Shown: piece by piece, positions 32,771 to 44,216 of the stretch
Layout: each line of letters starts with the position of its first letter
Numbering within the stretch: position 1 is the stretch's first letter
NCBI GenBank assembly: GCA_023213395.1
Contig: CM041465.1
Location: 125,681,741 to 125,745,740, forward strand
Origin: Cycas panzhihuaensis
Taxonomy: Eukaryota; Cycadophyta
Direction of reading: 5' to 3'
DNA length: 64,000 bases
Translations under genes and position numbers: made by a program
Notes under the pieces: generated by a model
Told to the model about the DNA's origin: nothing
The model's input: the letters and a program-made list of their open reading frames with translations, nothing else
The model's database searches: none

Positions 32771-34130
32771 AGATGGAAGTAGAGAAGCTCTTAGATACAA
32801 GGCTAATTACTTCCATTGATTACCCTAAATAGGTATCCAACATCATTCCCATTTCTAAGAAAAATAGGATGATTTGAATTTGTGTTGATTTCTAGGACAT
32901 AAACAATGTATGTCTCAAAGATAACTTCTCCATGCCATTCATTGATCAAATTATTGATCGAACAACATGGTTTGAAGTCATGTCCTTAATGGACGACTTC
33001 TCTAGATATAACTAGATCCAAATATCCCTTGAAGACTGCCACAAGATGGCCTTCACTACACCATGGGGCACATTTACCTACAAGGCAATGCCCTTCAGAC
33101 TAAAGAATGTAGGTGCCACTTATCAAAGGGCGATGTAGTTTGTCTACCATGACCTTATAAACAAATCCCTTGAGGTTTTCATGGACTACATTATGGTCTC
33201 TCTTGTAAGAGGACTAATCATACCATGGACTTGAGTGCTATTTTCACAAGTTGCAACAAATACTATGTTAGCCTAAACCCACTCAAATGTATATTCGCCA
33301 TGACTGCTGGTAAGCTCTTAGGTTTCCTTGTCTCTAAATAAGGGATCCAAATTGACCTTGATAAGGTCAAATCTATCCTTGATATATCCCCTCCAAAAAT
33401 GTAATATCAAATCATGTCATTTTTAGGTAATCTAGGCTTCTTGATGCATTTTTTGGTAGCCTTTATTATAAATGCCAAACCCCTAACTAACCTTTTGAAG
33501 AAGGGAGCCCTATTTATATGGTCCTCTAAAGCCCAAGAGGTATTCCAAGAGCTTAAAAGAGTCTTGGTCTCCACCCCTATTTTGGTATCTCCTCTCTTCG
33601 ATTGCTTATTCATCTAATATACCTCAGCTACTGATGAGTCCTTACGAGCTATGTTAGCCTAAGAAGACAATTCTAGGATCGAGAGAGTCATATGTTTCAT
33701 TAGTTACATGTTAGTAATAGTTGAGCTAAATTACCCTCCTGCCAGAAACGAATGTCTAGCCTTGATCCACATAGCTAAGAAGTTTAGGCATTACCTCCTG
33801 GGAAACACCACCCATGTGATCATCCAATCTGATCCGTTGAGGTATCTCTTAACCCAGTCCAACTTGACTAAGAGGATGGGCAAACGGGCCATCCTCCTCC
33901 AAGAATATAATCTCAAGATCATTAATAATAAATCTAAGAAGGGAATGGTAGTGGCCAAGCAACTAGCTTATGCCCCTATTTTGAATCCTTTGAGCCTTCT
34001 TGTTAATGATTTATTGCCTAATAAGCCTATCCTAGCCCTCCAGGATTTATCCTCCCATCCACTAGCCAATAACGAATGGTATGAAGATATTATATAATAC
34101 CTTACCTAACAACAATATCCTCCTAACACT
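32770..34130 (+). pseudogene. Gypsy element 2 reverse transcriptase and RNase H
   Basis: RT from about 32770 (VEKLLDTRLITSIDYPK), IDQIIDRTTWF near 32950, active-site box near 33185 reading VFMDYI, where the second Asp is Tyr. RNase H 33414-33960: INAKPLTNLLKKGALFIWS, LNYPPARNECLALIHIAKK, LLGNTTHVIIQSDPLRYLL. Stops near 32830, 33010, 33140, 33615 and 33660. Confidence 0.87.
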
Positions 34131-34139
34131 AGCAACAAA

Positions 34140-35320
34140 GTAAAGTCATGTATTTGAGCTACTACCAAACAATACTTCCTCATAGAGGAGGTGTTGTATA
34201 AGAGATCCTTCGACGAAGTCCTCCTTCGTTGCATTAGTCCTAACGAAGTAAATTAAATTTTTCATGAGTGCCATAGTGACATTTGTGGAGGCCATTTTTG
34301 GGGCTAATCCATGGCCCAAAGGATCCTCTGCATGGGCTACTATTAGATGTCCCTCTTCAAGGATGCCCATGCTTATGTGTAATATTACCGTAAGTGTTAA
34401 GAACACACCAACATGATCCATTTACCTTCTAAGGGCCTCTACCCTATTATCTCCCCATGGCCTTTCTCCTAATAGGGATTAGACCTCATTGGATCCATCA
34501 CTCTACCCTCATCCTCACAACATAAATTTATCCTACTACAATAGAGTACTTTACCAAATAGGCTAAAACTATTCCGTTAACCTCCACTACTGGCATGATA
34601 ATTGCCACTTTCATTTACTAGTATATTATCTACCAATTTGAAGTCCCAGATATCCTAATAACAGATAATGGTATTCCATTGTATAATAAAGAGATGGATA
34701 AACTCTATGAGAAATTTAGGATATCTCACAAGACCTCATCTCCGTACTACTCCCAAGCCAATAACCAAATTAAGTCATTTAGTAATACTCTTATCAATAT
34801 TCTAAAGAAGATGGTTGCCTAATCCTAAAGGGATTGGCATCTTCAACTCCATTTTGTCTTATGGGCATATTGTACCTTTGTTTACACTATAATAGGGATG
34901 ACCTCATTCTCCGTAGTGTATGGGACTAAAGTGGTCCTCCCCTTAGAAGTTGAGATCCCTTCCTTAAGAGTTTCCCTCAGGGGTCTCATCAATGAGGAGT
35001 TATACCACTAGGCCTGCCTCTTAGACCTTGAAGCCTTGGATGAGAAGCGCTTAGCAGTGGACCAAGCAAATCTCCCTTCTAAGGCTAAGGTATGAAGGAC
35101 GTATGTCAAGCGTCTATGTTCTAACCCTTTAAACCCTAGGGACCAAGTCCTTAAACTAGAGTACCTCCATAATCGACTATCTGAGTTCAGCCCCAAATGA
35201 GTAGGCCCCTTTGTCATTCTCGAGAGCCTTGACAATGGTGCATATAGGATAGTGGCATTGGAAGGGCTTAAATTTGACAAAGCCATAAATGGTAAGTTCC
35301 TAAAGAAATTGTATGTATGA
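34140..35320 (+). pseudogene. Gypsy element 2 integrase
   Basis: Zinc-binding part near 34260-34400 (FHECHSDICGGHFWG and YYRKC), core with LITDNGIPLYNKEMD near 34660 and CKVAYCTFVYTIIGMTSFSVVYGTKVVLPL-type block near 34870-34950 (core about 12 residues clear), then C-terminal EFSPK, VGPFVILESLDNGAYRI near 35200 and FLKKLYV stop at about 35320. Glu-box region reads NNQIKSFSN, so the catalytic Glu is Lys. Non-functional. Confidence 0.85.
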
Positions 35321-36180
35321 TCCCTTCTATTTTCAAGTAGAATAGATGCTCTTCCTTCATTTTGAAATGTGCCTAAACTACCTCCCACATGCTTCGCCAC
35401 GCCTCCACATTAGGGGCATGACACATGTTTGGATCTTGGGTCATTTCATGTAATAGTAAGGGAGCCATGCCTCCTTTTCGAGGGATATATTTACTCCCCC
35501 TTCAATAACAAAGCACCCCCTTTTACTCATATTTTAACAATTATTCAGTTATATTGATTTGATGCCACACTCGTGGTTAGGGATCCATCCAAGGATGCAA
35601 CTTAGTTTTGCTTCTGAGCATAAGTCGCTACTTGGGAAAGCCCTTGGGGATAGTCCATATCTCCACTTTGATTATTTCTTGAGGTATTCGTACCTACCTT
35701 ATTGCTTTCTTAGTAGGGTCCCTATGTCCCATCCAAGGGACATGCATGATCCCCTCACCCTAGTCTTATAGAAGTTCACCTTCCACATAGGGTGATCATG
35801 TGTGCTTGGTGTAAGTGCATGTTGCATAAAAGAAAGCATCTAAGTTAAAACATCTATATGTACATGATACAACAAAATGTAAACCAATCCATACTATGAT
35901 CTCCACATTTATACATCCATAATTAATAAGATAAGCATAATATGTCAAAATGGGATACCAATGTGACCCCTGTATATATGTACAAAATGAATAATAGTAC
36001 AAAATGTTGGCACCATATGCTTGGTAAAGTCTAAATCCTTGTAGGGGGTAGGTACAATCATGCATTTATGTATGGTAGGTGACCCCCTATAAGTTTGAAG
36101 CTTTTATGTCATAGAAATCTATAATACAATGGTCATAAGAGGCTACCATACCCTCATGCTGGATCCTCTCCTAATATGTC
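35321..36180. other. Element 2, convergent 3' region between integrase and PMD gene
   Basis: About 860 bp corresponding to 16106-16727 of element 1. AT-rich in the right half. Nothing coding is supported. Confidence 0.5.
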
Positions 36181-38045
36181 TACTCCCTTGCCTAGAGACC
36201 ACATCCCTCCCAAGCTCCTCCTCCTCCCCTGGTGCAAGGTCTTAGCCTCCCTTCCCTTGTCTCTCTCCCTCGTCTAGGATGGTGTCACTATGTGAGTCCT
36301 ATTGCACAAGGACCGAGTAGCCATCTAATCGACCAGTCAATCGAACCTCTCCTATAGTTGATCCTTATTGCCCAATAGTTGGTCTCTCTTACCTAATAGT
36401 CAATCCTCTTTCCTCTCCATCCCTAAGAGCCTCTCCTCAACCATGATGACCCTCACATTGATTCTAGCATCTATGGCTCCTTCTCCCTAAGCCTCTAGGA
36501 CCTGCACCCAAGCCTGTAGCTAGTCTCTCTTAGCTCACAGTTGGTCCCTCTCACCATGCAGCTGGTCTCCCTCATCTCATACTACTTGGGCCTCTGCAAC
36601 CCACATGTCTTGTACCCGTATGAGTGGATTAAAAGTTGTAATGTGTCTCCCTTCTGACCTAGGCTCCTCATTGGCTATGATGGGAGGTTGACCCTCCTCA
36701 TATATTTGTGAGAAGAGCTTAACAACCACCTGCCTGACCAACTCTCTCATGTTGTCCCTACTTGCCATCCATATACATTAGGGTGTTAGTGGGAGAATAT
36801 CTAATAATCCATCAAAACTAAAGTATATCAAATGAATTATATGAGCATCAAGTAACTAAATCAAAAGCTAAAGCTAGAGTAGAGGGGTTATCTCACCTCT
36901 AAGGACATCCAAAACCTTCTCAGTTTTCATGACTGTAATTGCCAGTACTATCTCCTCCTCTCCTAGCTCCTCCTCCTCCCCCGAAGCACCTAGTGAATCA
37001 CCCCCATTTGCCTCTTCTACTCTGAGGACCTCTCCTCCACCTACAACTAAGGCTACCTCTACTATTGCTACTATTGTTACTGCCACCTCTAGGTTGTCAC
37101 TAGTAAATCCCTCATCCTCCTCGTCCTCTAACTCCTCTCTAGGGGTGTCAGCTACTTCTCCTCCCTTCTCATCACTCTCCTAGTGGGTGGCATGATATGG
37201 GTCGCTAACATAGTCACCCAGTGCAAAGAGATCTAGAGATGTGGCTACCACCGTCTGCCTAGCATGTGTTGGCTCCCTTGCACTCCTAGACTAAGTTTGC
37301 CACCTATGCACCATTAGAGCACGAGTTATTATGGGTTGAGTACCTACTGCTAGAGCTACTCCACAAAAGTGGAAAAAAAACCAGCACTAGAGAAGGGTGT
37401 AGAATGAGAATCCCTCCTCGTCTAACCCTCTTGATCTAATTGAGATGGGCAGTGAGATTGGTTACTATGAAAGTGGCCTAGTTAAATTGCTCCCCCTACT
37501 CACATCTCCTTAATGTAGTCATCCAACCCCCTAGGATATCCCTGTAGTTTTGTTTCTGAGAGATCTGGAATAGAATAACAAACATAATCATCTTCATCAT
37601 GCGAGGAATCCTAGACATGATAATAGTCCTGAGCGGTATCCCCCTTTGATCCCAGTGACCCTGACCTGTGAAGAACCTCGTAGCCTCCCAATGGACTATA
37701 TCTATACTCAAGAGGGTCCCCATTGCTACTGGTGCACCCCTATTTAGCACCCCCAAAATCCTCTTCACATATGTAGGAGTGATAGAGACATCTCCTACCT
37801 AAAGGAGATGGGATACATGTCATCTACAATCATAATAGGAGATGATCTCCACCAGAAGGGCTTGATTTGATACATACTAGGATGTACAAATGATCTTCTT
37901 CAACCTACACCATCATAGGATAGTTCTCTCTGGTCTCTCCACTAAATCAATGAATCCCACCATCACTTGTCGATATTTTCATGGATATCAACCATGATAA
38001 CGAGCTGTAAAAACAACAAAAAACTTATCATTGGTCAGCCAGTCT
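36180..38045 (-). pseudogene. Antisense PMD protein gene of Gypsy element 2
   Basis: Minus strand, opposite to the element, as in element 1. From right to left: acceptor TTTTTACAG near 38000; VDIHENIDK and VGDVSITP near 37800, aligning with MDIVSHWDRR and VGDVTV of element 1; then 37496-37768 with FFTGQGHWDQRGIPL and FQISQKQNYRDILGGWM, aligning with 14580-14740. The acidic stretch (36874-37086) and the coiled-coil tail (36577-36768, EEGQPPI, down to about 36180) follow. The block with LLQCWFF is hard to read. Many stops. The run of polar plus-strand ORFs here is shadow. Confidence 0.7.
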
Positions 38046-38049
38046 CCTC

Positions 38050-38054
38050 TTTAC
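38050..38054. repeat. Likely target-site duplication, left (TTTAC), of the RFC-carrying element
   Basis: TTTAC outside the left LTR; TTAAC (41261-41265) outside the right LTR. One mismatch in five. Confidence 0.5.
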
Positions 38055-38355
38055 TATTAGAATTAGAAATACAAAACTATACAAACTCCTAATGGTGAGT
38101 AAATGATAAACAATAAAGTATAAAAAGGATGAAGTATATATAATAATAAACACAATATGTGGAGAATTGGTAGAAACTCAATTAGAAATAATCAAGAGTA
38201 CATACTTATAATACATGCTCACCACTAGTGAGAGAACCCCATTAGACAACTTATAGGTGGCACACATATCTAGGTGGCCCATAACTCTAATATAAAAATA
38301 TAATAAATAGAGAGAGTTTACATAAGATTAATGTAATTGGGTATTACACCAAACA
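38055..38355 (-). repeat. 3' LTR of the RFC-carrying element
   Basis: 301 bp; start TATTAGAATTAG (decayed from TGTCAGAATTAG), end CCAAACA. Matches 40960-41260 over its whole length with scattered substitutions. Confidence 0.88.
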
Positions 38356-38366
38356 TTCCCCCCCTG
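38356..38366 (-). other. Polypurine tract of the RFC-carrying element
   Basis: Minus strand CAGGGGGGGAA directly before the LTR at 38355. Confidence 0.75.
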
Positions 38367-39304
38367 TAGTAGTCAATTACATAAATGTCACATCAAATGA
38401 TAAACTTGAGTCTTCAAAAGTCTGTTGGATCATAAATGCTACTGTACATGAATAAAAAACTACTGAAGTCCATATGAAGTGGAGTCCATCTACTAAAATA
38501 TATGGGTCCTCAGTTGTTGCAATTACCATTTGGTTAAGAACTCCCTTTGTGTATATGGATCAATCAAGAGCTGGCAAGGGTAGTGAAAAATGTCTTACCC
38601 CTTGCTCATATGGGAGTGCAAGCAGAAAACTATATATAAAACACATGGCACATGGTAGGAAAGAGTAGCTTTAAAAGTGTGTCCTACCCCTTTCTCAATA
38701 GGACTAGCACTTCTTCAGCATATAGTGGCTAGAAATATAATGGCACTATGGCCTCAAACATGCCACATGGGCTAAAAAATGCCTCATTGGGCTAACAGCT
38801 TGCCACCATGGGCAAAATAACTAGCATTAGAAGTTTTTACATGACTGAAAAAATGATATGTAACTTGAGTGTAGTATATATGACTCTCTCTCATAAATGA
38901 AGTACAAGATGATCACAATGGGTTCTTCAAGAGCTAAAGAACATGAGAGATACTCCAGAAAATGATGAAAATGGGGACTAGCCCTATCCATGCACTAGAA
39001 GCTAGTCATATAAGCCCACCATGTGATCGAGGGCTAAAGCACAAAGGGACTGGCAGACCCAAAACTGTTATGTAATATTATTTAATTCAAAATTTTAAAT
39101 GCAAAATAATAAGCCCTTTCTTATAAAATTTTTATATATGTTGATTAAAATAGCATATGCCCAACATAAAATATTGATCAAATAAAATATAAAATATGTA
39201 TCAACCCTAATTAGGGTACCACCATTTTACATCTAAGAGTTACAAGGGTACCAGTCCCATAAATGGTATAGGTCAAAGATAGGGTTGCAGGGTGCCATCA
39301 AACT
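38367..39304. other. Interior of the RFC-carrying element, 3' part, no gene seen
   Basis: About 940 bp without a convincing open frame or recognisable domain on either strand. It includes a repeated GGGCTA/GGGCTAA-type stretch near 38760-38820 and AT-rich DNA near 39070-39210. Confidence 0.5.
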
Positions 39305-39664
39305 TCATAATATGCAAGCCACTATTGGTTGCACCGCTGGAGTAATTTTATTGACATAATTACATATAAGAGCAATTCTTGTGCTCTTGGTGTATTTCTC
39401 AATAACACAATGTAAGGAGAAATGAGCATCTTTCATCATGGCATCTACCTCATCAAGCAAGACTAGCTTCACATTTGACTTTCCACCAAAATTGAAGCTC
39501 CTAGTTCTTGCAAAATCTTGAATTTGTTGGCAAACAACTTTAATGCCTCGATCATTCAAGGCATTCAACTCCAAGATCATATTTTGATACTAACACTCAT
39601 AATGCTTCCATGCTACAACCAATATAGTTGATGTCTTCCCTATTTTGAGAGGGTAGTTGGAAGC
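39305..39664 (-). pseudogene. Captured fragment of replication factor C small subunit (RFC3/RFC5 type)
   Basis: About 120 codons in one minus-strand frame with a single TAG near 39592. From 39664: the P-loop part GKTSTILVVA (Walker A end), then YQNMILELNALNDRGIKVV, then LVLLDEVDAMMKDAH (Walker B; DEAD is changed to DEVD), VIEKYTKSTRIALICNYVNKI and the start of the arginine-finger region, where the conserved SRC is lost (PAVQPIVACIL). This order and wording are those of the clamp-loader AAA+ subunit that plants call RFC3 (human RFC5/yeast Rfc3 group). It has no introns over this stretch, as a copy from mRNA would show. Both ends are cut: the N-terminus and the C-terminal collar domain are absent. 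Pseudogene. Confidence 0.85.
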
Positions 39665-40946
39665 TACTTTAGCTTTGGGGTTAATGTAGGCACTGTAACA
39701 CTCTTCTGTCCATTTGCACATGGTATAACTCCAAGGTCTCTAGCAAATATGTTTATGGCCATGAAATTGGCAAAAAGCTCACACTACCTCTGCAGGGTAG
39801 CCAACCAACACTGAGCACTAAACGCTATTTCGCTGCTGATAAGAGGATGATAGATCTAATACACTAGCCCATCTTCTACTTTTGAATGCTCTACCCATGT
39901 GCCCTTGGAATAGTCGTTAGGCACATCCTAGATAAGGTAGTGCATGCTTTACAAGTGATGGGATAGGATGGTTATTTTATAAACTATCCATAAAAAAATC
40001 CATAATTGTACACACCCTATCTATGAGTTGTTGGTAGTAGTAAAGGAACAACATCTCTCGAGTAGGAATTAGAGGAGAAACAACCTAGAGCTTAATGTAC
40101 ATCAGCTGAAGAGAACTATTTCTGTGACTAGGCACCCCAAGAGTAAGAACTTGGACCATCTTTACTCTGGAAATAACTAATGGAAATATTTCCACCCATT
40201 TCTTCATACCCATAAAGGTATCCACCAATACAAGTATGCTTATGATAACCAAAGTATGATTTCTGGAGGCTTCCCTAAACACTTATCCCAATATCTAATG
40301 CATTTCATGCAACAAATTTGGCTGATTTTTACCTCCTTTTTTCTTTTTTGGGAAAAAATACATAAGAACATATGCCATATTTAAAGGCCTTAAATACATA
40401 TATATTTTTTAATTTTTTCGATATGAGAAGCCATAAAATAATATATATTAGTAGAAATATGACATTTATTCACTTGTAGATCTATAAATCTTTTAAACTG
40501 GAGTCACTCCTAGCTCTCAGATAGCGAGAAGCACTCTCTCAATTGTTGTTAATAGTTCATGTAGTACTATGTCCACTAACATGCAAAGGAGGCAACTAAA
40601 TAGTAATTGAATCTACACAAAGAATGTAGTGTACTTTCACTCGCATGTAAATTTATTATGGTGCTACATGCTTAGAAAATATCCACTCGAGCAGCTTTAA
40701 CAGGTTTTAAACAATTTTAAAAACTTCAAAAAGGGCTTGAAAATAGCCTCTCATCATCATTAAAATAGCCCTTCAAAACTTGATAATAGTCCCATAATAA
40801 AATATGCATAAGATGTAACTTGAAATGATCTTCAACTTGATAAAGTCACCAAGCAGGCATATCAAAAAATTTACAAGGCTTAAAAGCTTAAATACAAGGA
40901 TAATATATACTAAGGTTTACAATGGTGTCCTCAAGGATTAACCTTA
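39665..40946 (-). other. Interior of the RFC-carrying element, 5' part, with unidentified decayed coding-like segments
   Basis: Minus strand has a 65-codon open stretch at 40085-40282 (Val/Ile-rich; MGMKKWVEIFPLV, SSLQLMYIKL) and another run at about 39670-39920 with few stops (EIAFSAQCWLATLQR, CELFANFMAINIFARDLGVIPC). Both look like eroded protein-coding sequence, perhaps also captured, but I cannot name the family and they are not in one frame. 40290-40946 is AT-rich leader without genes. Confidence 0.35.
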
Positions 40947-40959
40947 GGCTCTGATACCA
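40947..40959 (-). other. Primer-binding site (initiator tRNA-Met) of the RFC-carrying element
   Basis: Minus strand TGGTATCAGAGCC directly after the 5' LTR end, the classic plant tRNA-iMet complement. Confidence 0.9.
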
Positions 40960-41260
40960 TGTCAGAATTAGAAATGTAAAACTATATAAACTCCTAACAG
41001 TGAGTAAATAATAAATAATAAAGTACAAAAAGGATGAAGTATGTACAATAATAAATACAATATATGGAGAATTAACCAAAACTCAATTAGAAACAATGAA
41101 GAGTACATACTTATAATACATGCTCATTATTAGTGAGAAAACCCCATTGGATGACTTAAAGGTAAAACACATATCTAGGTGGCCCATAATTCTAATATAA
41201 AAATACAAGAAATAGAGAGAGTTTACATAAGGTTAATGTAATTGGGTATTACACCCAACA
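40960..41260 (-). repeat. 5' LTR of the RFC-carrying element
   Basis: 301 bp, TGTCAGAATTAG to CACCCAACA on the plus strand, directly repeated at 38055-38355. Confidence 0.9.
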
Positions 41261-42429
41261 TTAACTAGTTAAAAACCCTCTCAGACCATTAGAAATAAGA
41301 GAAATCATACAAAAATTACCATAACTTTTAAGTTCTTTCTTTTTTCTATTTATCTATCTTAGTACCACTAATATATTCATAGTACTATGAATATGTTAGC
41401 AGGCCCTGTTGACCATCCTCTATCCCATAAAGAAGTTCACGGCATTGCGAACAATTTCACAGTACTGTGGCCTCCCCCGCTAAGAATAAAAAAATAAAAA
41501 ATATTTTAAGAAAATTATTTTTTGTGGACTACAACTAATCCATTAGGACTAGGGCTACCTAATACCCTAGTCTAACCCCTTTTGGGTCCTCAAATAGGTC
41601 CTAAAAGGCTCAATTTGTCTATAAAAGGCTTAAAAATATAATAAAAAGCATTAATGATTAAAATTGAAATTAAGGGGCTAAGATCTAGATTGGTATACCA
41701 GATCGGGTCTAGCTGCTACCATCTCTCGCTCCTAAACTTGATGACTCTCTCTGTGTGATGATCTAATAGTCATACCGCCTCCACTAATCATGTAATAAAA
41801 TGATAAAATTAGGTGCTAGAGGTGTAGAGCTTTGAAATCATTCGAGGACACATGAAAATGAATTTCGTTTTCACCCCTAACTCCCCTGTTATTCGCAGAA
41901 CCCTCCGCGGCACTATGCCTTTTCTCCACCATGAAAGAGCCACTAGTACCATCTCTTATGGCTTATCTTTGATCCCTTTAGGGCCTTAATATACTTTTGC
42001 CTCTAGATATACCATTTTTACGCCATTTTATGTGTTTATGGTTCTTTTTTTAGCCCTTCCCATGAGCTTTTTTACTTGATTTTTATGCTGCTCGAAACAC
42101 TATTGGAGTTTATACTTCATTGGTATGTTTTGATGTCCTAAGTCTATTTTTGCTATCCATTTAAGCCCTTAAGGCTCATAATGAGATTTCTTTCCTCTTT
42201 TAGGTCCCTAGTTAGCCCTACACCAACTTGAAGGACTTGTTAAGTGAATCATCGCTACGATAACTCTCTTCTATCCATTGGGCAGGCCCTCTACAAGCTT
42301 GGTAACCTATCTACAGGGCTCTCATATCCTCCCATGGCTAGTTTCCTAAGTTATCATGAGTTATAGGAGCTTCTTGAAGGTTTGAATTATGGAGACAAAG
42401 TGAAGTAGTACATCAAGTAATCAATCCAT
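41261..42429. other. Right remainder of Gypsy element 2 and unassigned DNA
   Basis: 41360-41800 resembles the PMD leader/intron of element 1 (a CCAGATCGGGTCTAG stretch near 41700 and GATGACTCTCTCTGTG near 41745 align with 13680-13780). From about 41900 to 42429 I recognise nothing: no ORF of size, and no sign of the element's 3' LTR or RNase HI ORF. Confidence 0.4.
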
Positions 42430-42700
42430 TGTAGCATAAACATAATGATCTTTGTAATCAATCCATCTTTGAGAGAGTATTGTAGATATCTAAATAGTGG
42501 TGGCATCAAAAGACATTAGGGTTAGTCACCCCAAATAATATATAGTTTGAGGTACAAGGGAAACCTCCTCAACCTCCAAAATTTAAATAATATTAAAATA
42601 ATACTTAACTCAAGTGAACATTTACCTTACCTGACTTACCTTAACATGTGTGTGCTCATATATGCAAGGTGGGAGTGGATGATGAACATTAACCCTAACA
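42430..42700 (-). repeat. Likely 3' LTR of a gag-only Copia remnant
   Basis: Minus strand: purine tract AAAGGGGAGAATG-like (about 42701-42713), then TGTTAGGGTTAATG, a Copia-like LTR start at 42700. The other end is set near 42430 by a TG on the plus strand and is uncertain. No partner LTR was found. Confidence 0.5.
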
Positions 42701-42759
42701 TTCTCCCCTTTAATGGTCATCACGATCATCTTCACTTTTTTTTGAATTTGTGGTACATG

Positions 42760-43433
42760 TATTTGAGGAAAATTTTAATAGTGTGATTAAACAAATGTCC
42801 TTTAGCTTTATCTTCATCTTCCTTGATGTGATCATTAACTTGTATTATTATCCTTGTAAAGTAGTTTTCTTAAACATAGTATGGTTCAAGTGATCTCCAA
42901 GTTAGTGTGGCTTGTTTCGAATGGAGAAGAGTGGCTTCATCTTTTACTTTATCTTCTTGATCCTTTGTCTTATGAGAATCAATCAAATCATAGGTATGTA
43001 CAACATCATCAAGTGCAATAATATGATCATCCATTTTATTTGAGTCATCAACATTATCCTTTTCAACATAAAATACCTACTTTATCATCTATCTCATATG
43101 TACAACATCATCAACATAGTTAAATTCATTTAAATCTAACGTTTCTCTCCCATAAATTGATTCTAGAGTATCCCAAATAGATTTGGATGTAGTTAACTTA
43201 CTAATATTAATAAATATATCATCATTTATTGTGCTAAAGATTAATGCTATGACTTCATTATCCTTTTTTAAGTTTTCTTTAAAATTTTGTTCATCTTCTA
43301 GGTAACCATATTTAACAAATTTCCAAAGGTTATTTGTACTAAGATGTGTTTTTAACAATACTTTCCAAACGTGAAAATTAGTTGCATCAAATGTGGGAAT
43401 TAACACATCATCTAAATAAGTTGTCATTTGCAA
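42760..43433 (-). pseudogene. Copia gag remnant without zinc knuckle or pol
   Basis: 43089-43433 is an open 114-codon gag start of UBN2 type: LIPTFDATNFHVWKVLLKTH, DEVIALIFSTINDD-like core (KDNEVIALIFSTINDD), TSKSIWDTLESIYG. After a stop the same strand continues with few stops to about 42780, an acidic tail (HIIALDDVVHTYDLID). No CCHC knuckle, protease, integrase or RT lies between it and the purine tract at 42701, so pol was deleted or never present. Confidence 0.75.
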
Positions 43434-44216
43434 AACTTTTAGTTTATGAACTCAAATGAATAGATGAAGGCCTTTAATGAATAAATAACATAAAGTATGT
43501 AATAAATACTTTTCAACAAATTCCAACATAAATCACTTAATCAATGTAGATAAGTAATGAGATAAAATACATATCCTTTTAAGACATATGCTTTTCTTTA
43601 GAATGAAACTAAATCAATCAATGATTTTATGTAAACCTTAAAAGTAAAGGGCTAAAGTAAGCTAAAGATAATTTGAAATATATATATGATTTTTAAATCA
43701 ATGCCTTGGTAAATCAATAACTAAAAATAAGATGGAAAAATATTTCCTTTTAACAATGAAATGAAATACATGTAAATATGTAATCAGATATCTTTTTAGG
43801 TTGAGAATGATAAATGCCCCTTGAAGAACTTTGAAAACTTTTCAAAGTTGAAATAGAGAAAAAATGATTCTTTAATTTCAATTCCTTACTAAGAATAAAT
43901 AACCATTAAATAAGCTCTTTAAAATTAAAGAAGAATTCAAGTATACTTATAAAATAATCTTAAAATTTGATCATTGAATAAATGCCTTACAAGGGTAAAA
44001 TAATCTTAAATAGATAGTGAATAGGCCTTAAGAGTGCTTTAGAATTAAATTTATAAGCTAAAGAATAAAATAAAAGCTTTAGAATAGGGTTAGAGTGTGC
44101 CAATTTGACATTTTTGATCCAAAGGGGTCTCCTTCTCTTTAGGAGGCTAAAATGGAGCTCAATAGCTATAAAAACTCAATTGTAAGCTTCTAAAACAAGC
44201 AAAAGCTGTTGAAAAA
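43434..44216. other. AT-rich DNA left of the complete Copia, no gene seen
   Basis: 780 bp, very AT-rich, stops in all frames. It is continuous with 49405 onward once the Copia at 44217-49399 is removed. It may be leader of the gag-only Copia. Confidence 0.5.
44212..44216. repeat. Target-site duplication AAAGC, left copy, of the complete Copia
   Basis: AAAGC directly outside the LTR start at 44217, repeated exactly at 49400-49404. Confidence 0.92.

Larger units (their letters stand above)
38055..41260 (-). mobile_element. 3.2-kb non-autonomous LTR retrotransposon carrying a host RFC gene fragment
   Basis: Two 301-bp direct repeats at 38055-38355 and 40960-41260, a primer-binding site matching initiator tRNA-Met next to the right repeat, a polypurine tract next to the left one, and 5-bp flanks that nearly match. 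All point to minus-strand orientation. The 2.6-kb interior has no gag, RT or integrase. It does contain, in sense orientation, a decayed piece of a replication factor C small-subunit gene. So this is a non-autonomous element that captured host sequence. It is inserted in Gypsy element 2 near the PMD gene. Confidence 0.88.
26305..42429 (+). mobile_element. Gypsy element 2: old divergent relative of element 1, interrupted and 3'-truncated
   Basis: Same family order as element 1 but on the plus strand and much more diverged: 5' LTR (26305 to about 28704), gag, protease, RT, RNase H, integrase, antisense PMD gene. It is interrupted at 38055-41260 by a small LTR element and resumes at 41261 with sequence like the PMD leader. 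I found no 3' LTR or second RNase H before the Copia remnant at 42430, so the 3' end is lost or unrecognisable. The right boundary is approximate. Confidence 0.75.

Noticed and set aside
36929-37183. Ser/Thr-rich plus-strand ORF
   Set aside because: It mirrors the acidic, Glu-rich stretch of the PMD gene on the opposite strand; composition explains the open frame.
38750-38820. GGGCTA-type repeats in the RFC-carrying element as a telomere-like or satellite array
   Set aside because: Only a few imperfect units, irregular spacing, no plant telomere motif.
40947-40959. Sequence resembling the end of a tRNA-Met gene (also at 49173)
   Set aside because: Only the 3' complement is present, directly next to an LTR; it is a primer-binding site, not a tRNA gene.
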